In this document: positions 1 to 6,599 of the stretch, piece by piece
Layout of the letters: each line of letters begins with the position of its first letter
How positions within the stretch are numbered: position 1 is the first letter of the stretch
DNA from: Solimonas variicoloris DSM 15731
GTDB taxonomy: Bacteria > Pseudomonadota > Gammaproteobacteria > Nevskiales > Nevskiaceae
Assembly: GCF_000382285.1 (NCBI RefSeq)
Contig: NZ_KB907928.1
Coordinates: 186,001 to 250,000, forward strand
Length of the DNA: 64,000 nt
Reading direction: 5' to 3'
Program-made: the position numbers and the translations under genes
The notes under the pieces: generated by a model
Told to the model about the DNA's origin: nothing
Databases searched by the model: none
The model's input: only the letters and a program-made list of their open reading frames with translations

Positions 1-390
1 CGCAACTGGACCTCGACGCGCTGCCTGACGGTGCCGATCACCGACGACAACCGCCACCTGCTGCGCTCCGCCTACGAGGCGCGCACCAAGCGCGAGCTGC
101 CGGTGCTGGTGCGCTGGTTCGAAGGCCTGGAGGCGCCGGTCGCGAGCTACCTGGTCGTGATCCTCTACAGCCGCGAGCAGATGGCGCGCGAGGGCACGCC
201 GATCGACGCCGACTGGGGCGTGGTCGGCTGTCTGGCGACGGCCGCGCCCGAGGAGATTCCGATGGCGCCGATCACGATGATGCGCAACGCCCTCGGCGTC
301 GACGAAGGCGGCTCCGGCGTGCCGCTCGACCGCGAGGCCTATCGGCGCAGCGTCGAGTTCTGGGAGCGCAACGCCAACTGGCGGCCGTGA
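1..390 (+). CDS. DUF3228 family protein, C-terminal part (5' truncated)
   Basis: The reading frame is open from the first base, so the gene starts upstream of the window and only its last 129 residues are visible. The segment LYSREQMAREGTPIDADWG, followed by EIPMAPITMMRNAL and the end RSVEFWERNANW, resembles the C-terminal half of DUF3228 proteins, a cytoplasmic family of unknown function with a typical length near 190 residues. The GTG at base 31 is not needed as a start because coding continues upstream of it. The family call is from memory of the conserved 'DW...PM.P.TM.RN' pattern; no function can be given. Confidence 0.6.
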   Translation, partial: RNWTSTRCLTVPITDDNRHLLRSAYEARTKRELPVLVRWFEGLEAPVASYLVVILYSREQMAREGTPIDADWGVVGCLATAAPEEIPMAPITMMRNALGVDEGGSGVPLDREAYRRSVEFWERNANWRP

Positions 391-498
391 CGCACGGGCG
401 CTAGCGCGGATCGCCGCGGCGCGACATGACGCGGGTCATGGTGCGCGGCGGCCGTGCTGCCGAGACTCGTGCGCCCGAAGCCACGAGAGCGAATGCCG

Positions 499-879
499 AT
501 GAGCGATCCCACGCCCTATGACCTGATCGGCGGCGAGAGCGGCGTGCGCGCCCTCGCGGTCGCGTTCTATGACGCCATGGATCGTCTGCCGGAAGCGGCG
601 ACGATCCGCGCCATGCACGGCGAATCGCTCGACGGCATCAAGCAGAAGCTGTTCGAGTTCCTGTCCGGCTGGCTCGGCGGCCCGCGGCTCTACTTCCAGA
701 AATACGGCCACGTCTGCATCGGCAGCGCGCATGGCCCGTATCCGATCGGCGAGGCCGAGCGCGACCAGTGGCTGCGCTGCATGGACATCGCGCTCGACGA
801 GATCGGCGCCAGCGACGAGGTTCGCAACATTCTGCACGCGCCGATGTTCCGCATGGCCAACGCCATGCGCGATCGCTGA
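499..879 (+). CDS. Group II truncated haemoglobin (TrHb2)
   Basis: A 126-residue haem-binding globin of the 2-over-2 fold, probably cytoplasmic and involved in O2 or NO chemistry. Visible family marks are YDLIGGE near the N terminus, FYDAMD (helix B region with its Tyr), KLFEFLSGWLGGP (helix E/EF), the proximal-His segment GSAHGPYPIGEAERDQW and the Trp of helix G in DQWLRCM. Length fits the family. An in-frame ATG lies at 454 and another at 493; the ATG at 499 is preferred because a purine-rich GAGAGCGA sits 7-14 bases upstream and SDPTPYDLIGG is the normal N terminus. It stands alone and converges on the next gene. Confidence 0.9.
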   Translation: MSDPTPYDLIGGESGVRALAVAFYDAMDRLPEAATIRAMHGESLDGIKQKLFEFLSGWLGGPRLYFQKYGHVCIGSAHGPYPIGEAERDQWLRCMDIALDEIGASDEVRNILHAPMFRMANAMRDR

Positions 880-928
880 GGCCGACGCCGTCGCGCGCCC
901 TCGTGCCGCGGCGCCGGCGCGCGGCGTT

Positions 929-2206
929 TCACGGCGGCGCGGCGGGCGGCGCCGGGACCGGGCCGGCATCGAGACGTTCGGCGAGCGCGCGCAGGTGCCG
1001 CGCGAACGGCATCACCGTCTTGACGCTGCCGAGCGTGACCAGCACGCCGTAGCGGCCCGAGGCGCGGTCCAGCCACGGATAGGTGCCGAGCGCGCCGGCG
1101 CTGCTGACGCGCGTGCAGCGGCGCCCGTCCTGCTGCTCGCACCACAGGCCGAGCCCGTACGACCACGCCGGATCGATGCCCGGCGGCCGGAAGTTCTGCA
1201 CCAGAGCGCTGCTGTAATCGGTGTCGATCGTGTCGATCGAGGCCTGCGACAGCAGCGTGCCCGGGCGCTGCAGCGCGATCAGGAAGCGGACGTAATCCTG
1301 CGCCGAAGTGTGCAGGCCGGCGGCGACATTGGCGCTCGGCAGGTCCGCGCCCTCGCGATACCAGATCGGGTGCGCGTAGAAGCTCGACGCCATGCCGGCC
1401 GGCGTGGCGACCTCGTCGACGAACAGCGTCGTCCAGCGCCGGCCGCTGACGCGCTCGGCGAGGTGGCCGCCGATCTGCATGGCGATGCCGCCGTAGGTGA
1501 AGGCGGTGCCCGGCGCATCGTGCATCGGCAGCGCGACCAGACGCGTGAACAGCTCGGCGGCCGGCATCTCCGGCGAGTAGTTCAGCGCGTGGCCGAGATC
1601 GGCGCCGGCGGTATGGCTGAACAGCTGGCGTGGCGTCGTGCGCGCCCAGGGGCCGCCGAGTTCCGGCAGATAGGCCGACAGCGGCCGGTCGAGGTCGAGC
1701 CGGCCCTGCTCGACGAGCCGCATCAGCACGACGGCGGACACCCATTTGCTCGACGAGGCGACCGGCACGACGCTGTCGAAGCCGATCGCGCCGACCTGCA
1801 CGCGCGCCTGTTCGGCGCCGTCGCGGCCGACGATCAGCGCCGCGCCGTCCAGCTCCAGCGCCGTCGTCATCTGCTGCAGCGCCGCGCGCAGATCCTCGAC
1901 CGACGCGTGCGCCGGCAGCGCCGGGTCCGGCAGGCCGCGTGTGTGCATCCGGATGCGCAGATTGCCGAGCAGCGCGCTGCTCGAGAAGCGCAGCAGCTCG
2001 GCGCCGTCGAGGCTGCCGTCGCCGTCGCGGTCGAACTGCGCGAAGTGCCGGCGCAGCAGCGGTCCGGCCTCCTCGGGTTCGAGCCGGCCGTTGCGATTGA
2101 AGTCGAGTTCGGCGGCGAGCGTGCGGGTCATCCGCCACTGCCAGAACAGCAGACCGCCGCCGGCGACGAGCGCCAGCGCGAGGACGGCGAGCAGGATCTT
2201 CTTCAT
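929..2206 (-). CDS. EF-hand plus beta-lactamase-fold serine hydrolase
   Basis: A 425-residue exported protein. Residues 5-23 form a hydrophobic signal/anchor. Two EF-hand-like loops follow (about 35-47, DFNRNGRLEPEE, and 59-70, DRDGDGSLDGAE), then a class C beta-lactamase/penicillin-binding-protein fold. The nucleophile motif is S151-x-x-K154 (SSSK). The usual Tyr-x-Asn appears as Y238-G-G, so the third position is changed. Family members are esterases, D-amino-acid peptidases or transesterases; the substrate here is not predictable. The calcium-binding N terminus fused to this hydrolase is unusual. It diverges from the PQQ dehydrogenase cluster across a 400-base region with two matching palindromes and may share its control. 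Confidence 0.8.
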   Translation of the reverse strand: MKKILLAVLALALVAGGGLLFWQWRMTRTLAAELDFNRNGRLEPEEAGPLLRRHFAQFDRDGDGSLDGAELLRFSSSALLGNLRIRMHTRGLPDPALPAHASVEDLRAALQQMTTALELDGAALIVGRDGAEQARVQVGAIGFDSVVPVASSSKWVSAVVLMRLVEQGRLDLDRPLSAYLPELGGPWARTTPRQLFSHTAGADLGHALNYSPEMPAAELFTRLVALPMHDAPGTAFTYGGIAMQIGGHLAERVSGRRWTTLFVDEVATPAGMASSFYAHPIWYREGADLPSANVAAGLHTSAQDYVRFLIALQRPGTLLSQASIDTIDTDYSSALVQNFRPPGIDPAWSYGLGLWCEQQDGRRCTRVSSAGALGTYPWLDRASGRYGVLVTLGSVKTVMPFARHLRALAERLDAGPVPAPPAAPP

Positions 2207-2361
2207 CGCGGCGCTCCCGTTCGCGGCACTCGCATCGCCTGCGGCTGCGGCGCGCGCGGGACGTCCTGCGCGGCGGCGCGATGCGCGACGTGCGCGCGTG
2301 CTGTCCGGTGTTTCATGCCTGGTTCTCCTCCCGGTGCATGGTTGACGGTCTTGCCGTATTT

Positions 2362-2373
2362 ATTGTGCACAAT
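2362..2373. promoter_or_regulatory. Palindromic operator-like site, copy 1
   Basis: A perfect 12-bp palindrome, ATTGTGCACAAT. The same core recurs 155 bp further on at the promoter of the PQQ dehydrogenase cluster. The TTGT-(GC)-ACAA form is similar to sites of GntR/FCD-type repressors, but no such regulator gene is in the window, so the binding protein is unknown. It lies on the side nearer the divergent serine hydrolase gene. Confidence 0.6.
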
Positions 2374-2491
2374 GTATGCGCATTTGCGGTCTGCGCGCCA
2401 CTCCGTGTTCAGGCGCTAGCCCCTGCGGATTCCCCAGGTAGTTCGGATGTAACGTTCTGTTTTGCGGTCGTCCCGGAAACGGTGGCGGCCA

Positions 2492-2521
2492 TTGACAAGC
2501 GAAGTTTTCCGGAAATATTGT
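2492..2521 (+). promoter_or_regulatory. Predicted sigma-70 promoter of the PQQ dehydrogenase cluster
   Basis: A consensus -35 TTGACA (2492-2497) is followed after 18 bp by TATTGT (2516-2521), a 4/6 match to the -10. A 10-bp palindrome, TTTCCGGAAA, fills 2506-2515 between the two. The -10 overlaps the second TTGTGCACAA operator, an arrangement expected of repression by occlusion. Predicted by eye only. Confidence 0.5.
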
Positions 2522-2528
2522 GCACAAA
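2517..2528. promoter_or_regulatory. Palindromic operator-like site, copy 2
   Basis: ATTGTGCACAAA, 11 of 12 bases identical to the site at 2362. It overlaps the predicted -10 element of the plus-strand cluster. Two near-identical copies in a divergent promoter region suggest a dimeric repressor controlling one or both transcripts. Confidence 0.6.
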
Positions 2529-2564
2529 AATTGGCAGGACCATGAGCCTGCCGGGAGGAGAGAG

Positions 2565-2609
2565 ATGCTGGGTAATGCTCGCAACGGTGTTCGGGCGTGG
2601 CGCCGATGA
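2565..2609 (+). CDS. Possible 14-residue leader peptide overlapping the PQQ dehydrogenase start
   Basis: A strong Shine-Dalgarno run (GGGAGGAGAGAG, 2553-2564) leads directly into ATG at 2565 and a 14-codon frame, MLGNARNGVRAWRR, whose TGA stop overlaps the ATG of the next gene as ATGA. The dehydrogenase ATG at 2606 has no good ribosome site of its own, so translational coupling through this short frame would explain how it is translated. The peptide is Arg-rich (4 of 14) with no obvious amino-acid-specific attenuator run. The GGGAGGAGAG run is close to the ATG, so the true start could differ; no homolog is known to me. Confidence 0.35.
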   Translation: MLGNARNGVRAWRR

Positions 2610-4546
2610 TCGACCGTCGTGCCTTCCTGCTGGCCGGGCTCGGCTTCGCCGGCGGCTGCGCCGGCTGGCGGACGCGGCCGGCCGCCGCCGCGCGCCGTGC
2701 CGAGGAATGGCCCTGCTACGCGGCCGACAACGCCGCCAGCAAGTATTCGCCGCTCGACGCGATCCATGCCGGCAACGCCGGCCGCCTGCGCGTCGTCTGG
2801 GAATGGGAATCGCCCGATGCGGCGATCCTCGACGCGCATCCGCAGCTCGGCCCCGGCGAGTTCCAGGCGACGCCGATCATGATCGGCGGCGTGCTCTACA
2901 CCTCGACGGCGATGAGCCAGGTCGCCGCGATCGACGCGGCCAGCGGCCGCACGCTGTGGGTCTACGATCCCGGCACCTGGCGCCGCGGGCCGACCACGAT
3001 CAAGGGCTTCCAGCATCGCGGCGTCGCCTGGTGGAGCGACGGCGAAACCTCGCGCATCTACATCGGCACCGGCGACGCGCGCCTGATCGCGCTCGACGCG
3101 CGCAGCGGCCGGCCGGTGCCCGGCTTCGGCCGCAACGGCGAGATCGACCTGCGCAGCGTCGGCCTGAGCCGGCCGGTCGAGCGTGATCCGGCCGATCTCT
3201 ACGGCTGCACGTCGGCGCCGCTGGTCTGCCGCGACACGCTGGTGATCGGCGGCTACATCCACGACCGCGCGCTCAAGGACCCGATGCCGCCCGGCGACGT
3301 GCGCGGCTTCGACGTGCGCACCGGCGCGCTGAAGTGGAGCTTCCGCACCATCCCGCTGCCCGGCGAACACGGCGCCGACACCTGGCCGGACGGCGCCGCC
3401 GCGCGCATCGGCAACGGCAACATCTGGGCGCCGATGAGCGCCGACGACGAACTGGGCATCGTCTACCTGCCGGGCAGCTGCGCGACCGACAACCTCTACG
3501 GCGGCCTGCGTCCCGGCGACAACCTGTTCTCCAGCAGCCTGATCGCGCTCGATGTCGAGACCGGCGCGCGGCGCTGGCATTTCCAGACCGTGCATCACGA
3601 CGTCTGGGACTACGATCTGCCGTGCGCGCCAAATCTGGTCGATCTCGACATCGGCGGCGCGCGTGTCAAAGCCGTCGCGCAGGTCACCAAGCAGGGGCTG
3701 TGCTTCGTCTTCGACCGCGTCAGCGGCACGCCGCTGTGGCCGATCGAGGAGCGCGCCGTGCCGCAGAGCACGATCCCCGGCGAGCGCAGCGCGCCGACCC
3801 AGCCGTTCCCGACGCGGCCGGCGCCGTTCGAGGCCAACGGCGTGACGCCGGAGATGCTGATCGACTTCAGCCCCGAGCTGCGCGCCGAGGCGCGGCAGAT
3901 TCTCGAAACCTACCGCTACGGCCCGCTCTACACGCCGCTCGACCGCCGGCCGACGATCGTGCGGCCGAGCTGGCTCGGCGCCGCCAACTGGCAGGGCGCG
4001 GCGGTCGATCCGGACAGCGGCGTGCTCTACGTGCCCTCGCAGTCGGCGGCGACCGCGCTGGCGCTCGACGAGCATGGCGCGCCGGCGCTGCCGGACGGCG
4101 CGCGCGATACCGAGATCGCCGGCGCCTCGGTGGTGGTGCGCGGTCCGCGCGGCCTGCCGCTGTTCAAGCCGCCGTACGGCCGCATCAGCGCGATCGATCT
4201 GCGCCGCGGCGAGCTGTTGTGGACGCGCCCGAACGGTCCGGGCGCGACCGACAGTCCGGCGCTGGCGCCGTACCGGCTCGGCTGGATCGGTTCGCAGCAG
4301 CGCGCCGCGCCGCTGCTGACGCGCAGTCTGCTGTTCGTCGGCGAGGGGCCGCACGACCGGCGCTACGCGCAGAAGGTGCTGCGCGCCTACGACAAGCGCA
4401 GCGGCGAGGTGAAGGCCGAGATTGCGCTGCCCGGCCACACGCTCGGCGCGCCGATGAGCTACGCCGTCGGCGGCCGCCAGTTCATTGTCTACGCGATGGG
4501 CTTCCGGCAGCGGCCGCACAAGCTCGTCGCGCTCGCGGAGGTTTGA
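2606..4546 (+). CDS. PQQ-dependent dehydrogenase, glucose-dehydrogenase-like, exported
   Basis: A 646-residue quinoprotein, expected to oxidise a sugar or alcohol in the periplasm with pyrroloquinoline quinone and pass electrons to the respiratory chain. The N terminus has twin arginines (MIDRRAFLL) and then GFAGGC, suggesting a Tat and possibly lipoprotein signal. Propeller motifs include DNAASKYSPLDAI, ALDVETGARRWHFQ, and HHDVWDYDLPCAPNLVDLD, which closely matches the membrane glucose dehydrogenase segment. The five-helix membrane domain of Gcd is absent, and no cytochrome c CxxCH is present. The ATG at 2606 is chosen over GTG 2597 because it opens the signal peptide. Its stop overlaps the next start (TGATG). 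The substrate is not known. Confidence 0.85.
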   Translation: MIDRRAFLLAGLGFAGGCAGWRTRPAAAARRAEEWPCYAADNAASKYSPLDAIHAGNAGRLRVVWEWESPDAAILDAHPQLGPGEFQATPIMIGGVLYTSTAMSQVAAIDAASGRTLWVYDPGTWRRGPTTIKGFQHRGVAWWSDGETSRIYIGTGDARLIALDARSGRPVPGFGRNGEIDLRSVGLSRPVERDPADLYGCTSAPLVCRDTLVIGGYIHDRALKDPMPPGDVRGFDVRTGALKWSFRTIPLPGEHGADTWPDGAAARIGNGNIWAPMSADDELGIVYLPGSCATDNLYGGLRPGDNLFSSSLIALDVETGARRWHFQTVHHDVWDYDLPCAPNLVDLDIGGARVKAVAQVTKQGLCFVFDRVSGTPLWPIEERAVPQSTIPGERSAPTQPFPTRPAPFEANGVTPEMLIDFSPELRAEARQILETYRYGPLYTPLDRRPTIVRPSWLGAANWQGAAVDPDSGVLYVPSQSAATALALDEHGAPALPDGARDTEIAGASVVVRGPRGLPLFKPPYGRISAIDLRRGELLWTRPNGPGATDSPALAPYRLGWIGSQQRAAPLLTRSLLFVGEGPHDRRYAQKVLRAYDKRSGEVKAEIALPGHTLGAPMSYAVGGRQFIVYAMGFRQRPHKLVALAEV

Positions 4547-5397
4547 TGATGATGACGTTCCCGCGATTCGCTGCGTTCGTCCTGGCCTTCGCCCTGCTCG
4601 GCCTCGGCGCCGCGCGTCCGGCGGCGGCCGAGGCGGTCAAGTTCTACATCATGGTCGACGTTCCGGACCCGACGCAGCTGCTCGCGCTCGACCGCTGGTA
4701 CCTGCGCTATCACGGTCCGGAAATGCATCGCGCGATGAAGACCTGGCAGCGCAACTACGTTTCGTACCGCAGCGTCGCGGTGCCGGCCGAGGCCGAGCGC
4801 TACGGTGCGATCTGGCGCGGGCGCCTGACCGAAATCCAGTACGAGCGGCTCGAAGATTTCTACGAAGGCCGCCGCAACAATCCGTATCTCGATCTGCTGA
4901 CGCCGCCGCCCGGCGGCTGGCGCAAGACCTTCTTCCGCACCGAGACGGCGACGCTGCCGATCAATCCGCCAGAGAACTATCTGGCGCCGGAGCCGTCCAG
5001 CGGCGTCGATCGCGGCTGGGTCGACCGCCCGCCGGCGACGCCGCCGAAGGACACGCCGTACCTGCGCTGGGTGCTGTTCCTGCGGCCACCGGCGGGCGTC
5101 GACGCCGAAGCCGCCGAGCGCTGGTTCCGCGAGGTGCACGTGCGCGAGGTCGCGCGCCTGCCGGGCCTGCGCCGCTACGTCGGCTATCGCAGCGTCGGCC
5201 GCGAATCGCGCTATTCGCGCGTCGTCGAGCTGTGGTTCGACGACTACGCCGCCTGGCGTCAGGCCTTCATCGAAGCGGCCCCGACTTTCACCGCGCCGCC
5301 CTGGGGCGGCACGTTCCCGTTCATGGATTCGGTGTCGACGTTCATCGGCGAAAACCCGGACGTCGATTTCATCAACGACCGGCGCGTCATTCCGTAG
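4546..5397 (+). CDS. Secreted protein with two EthD-like dimeric alpha/beta-barrel repeats
   Basis: A 283-residue protein with a Sec signal peptide ending near AAAEA (residue 30). Two related halves are visible. Residues 31-120 hold WYLRYHGPEMHRAM and later RNYVSYRSV; residues 172-255 hold WFREVHVREVARLP and later RRYVGYRSV. The HGPE pattern and the spacing recall EthD-type dimeric alpha/beta-barrel proteins, which are normally about 100 residues, single-domain and cytoplasmic, and support oxidative degradation pathways. The two half-barrels in one chain could fold as an intramolecular dimer. The gene starts one base inside the upstream stop codon, so it is probably translationally coupled to the dehydrogenase. 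The biochemical role is unknown. Confidence 0.6.
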   Translation: MMMTFPRFAAFVLAFALLGLGAARPAAAEAVKFYIMVDVPDPTQLLALDRWYLRYHGPEMHRAMKTWQRNYVSYRSVAVPAEAERYGAIWRGRLTEIQYERLEDFYEGRRNNPYLDLLTPPPGGWRKTFFRTETATLPINPPENYLAPEPSSGVDRGWVDRPPATPPKDTPYLRWVLFLRPPAGVDAEAAERWFREVHVREVARLPGLRRYVGYRSVGRESRYSRVVELWFDDYAAWRQAFIEAAPTFTAPPWGGTFPFMDSVSTFIGENPDVDFINDRRVIP

Positions 5398-5456
5398 CGG
5401 CCGCCGGCCACAAGCGCAGATCCCGGACCACCGGGACAGCAAAGAAGGGGGAGAAC

Positions 5457-6557
5457 ATGGCTGGACAAGTGCCAGGGATGAGGCTGGCCGCCGCAATGGC
5501 GGTCCTGATGGCGGCGGGCGCGCTGGCGGCCTGCGGCGGCAGCGGCGGCATCGACGAGGCGCGCGCCGCGGCGGCGGCGACGCCGGTCGATACCTGCGTC
5601 AGCGCGCCGTCCGACGGCTACGGCGGACCGGGACCGTACGCGGTCGCCGTGCAGAGCGTCGCCAATCCCGAGCGTCGCGGCGCGGAGGTCACCGTGTTCA
5701 GCCCGCAGGACGCCGGCACCGCGCCGCGGCCGGTGATCTTCTTCGCGCACGCGTTCGCCGCCGGCGAGCTCGACACCTACATCGAGCTGCTGGAGCGGCT
5801 CGCCTCGCAGGGCTGGATCGTCGTGCACTCGCCGTACGGCTTCCTGGAATCGTTCCAGCTGCTGTCGCCGGGCAAGGTGCCGCCGGCCTACGACCAGCTG
5901 TGGGCGGGATTCGAGGCGGCCGTGACGCGCTATGGCGCCGAGCTGCACATGGACACCTCGCGCATCGGTTTCATCGGCCACTCGTTCGGCGGCGGTGCGT
6001 CGCCGGCGATGCTGACGCGCGCACTGGCGCGCGGCTGGGGCGGCAACGCGCGCTTCGTGTTCATCATGGCGCCGTTCCGCGTCTACGAGATCACGCCGGA
6101 CGACTACGCGCGCTGGCCGTCGGATACGCGCGCGCTGATCGAGGTCTACGACGACGACGACACCAACGATCACCGCTACGCGATCGACGACATCTGGGCG
6201 CACCTCGGCACGATTCCCGACGCGCGCAAGGACTATCTGCTGCTCGGCAGCGCCACGCACGGCAGCTGCACGCTGCCGGCCGACCACGCGGTGCCGATGG
6301 CGCGCAACGGCCGTTACGGCCAGCTCAACGGCTTCGATCCCTGGGCGGTCTGGCGCCGCGCCGACGCGCTGGCGCGCTGCACGTTCGATGGCGACGCCAC
6401 CGGCTGCGCGATCGCACTCGGCCGCGGCGATGCCCGGCAGGCCGACATGGGCAACTGGCTCGACGACGGATCGCCGCTGCCGCCGATCCAGAGCTTGATT
6501 CCACCGCAGCCGCGCAACTGCGGCGAGGGCGAGCGCTGCACGTTCCGACGCGACTAG
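5457..6557 (+). CDS. Alpha/beta-hydrolase lipoprotein
   Basis: A 366-residue protein with a lipoprotein signal (ALAAC, lipid-attached Cys26) and a serine-hydrolase fold related to dienelactone hydrolase/lipase-like esterases. The nucleophile elbow is GHSFGG with Ser176; the oxyanion-side strand is VIFFAHAFAAGE. Several Cys pairs in the C-terminal part (HGSCTL, ARCTF, GDATGC, NCGEGERC) suggest disulfides and agree with a location outside the cytoplasm. The Shine-Dalgarno AGAAGGGGGAGA is identical to that of the next gene, supporting a common unit with the upstream dehydrogenase. It may cleave an ester or polymer before uptake or oxidation; that role is inference. Confidence 0.75.
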   Translation: MAGQVPGMRLAAAMAVLMAAGALAACGGSGGIDEARAAAAATPVDTCVSAPSDGYGGPGPYAVAVQSVANPERRGAEVTVFSPQDAGTAPRPVIFFAHAFAAGELDTYIELLERLASQGWIVVHSPYGFLESFQLLSPGKVPPAYDQLWAGFEAAVTRYGAELHMDTSRIGFIGHSFGGGASPAMLTRALARGWGGNARFVFIMAPFRVYEITPDDYARWPSDTRALIEVYDDDDTNDHRYAIDDIWAHLGTIPDARKDYLLLGSATHGSCTLPADHAVPMARNGRYGQLNGFDPWAVWRRADALARCTFDGDATGCAIALGRGDARQADMGNWLDDGSPLPPIQSLIPPQPRNCGEGERCTFRRD

Positions 6558-6599
6558 AAGGCGCGCGGTTCCGACCATAACGACAGAAGGGGGAGAGTC

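Noticed and set aside
2360-4519. A 719-codon minus-strand frame opposite the PQQ dehydrogenase
   Set aside because: Composition is that of an antisense shadow and the plus-strand gene is clearly real.
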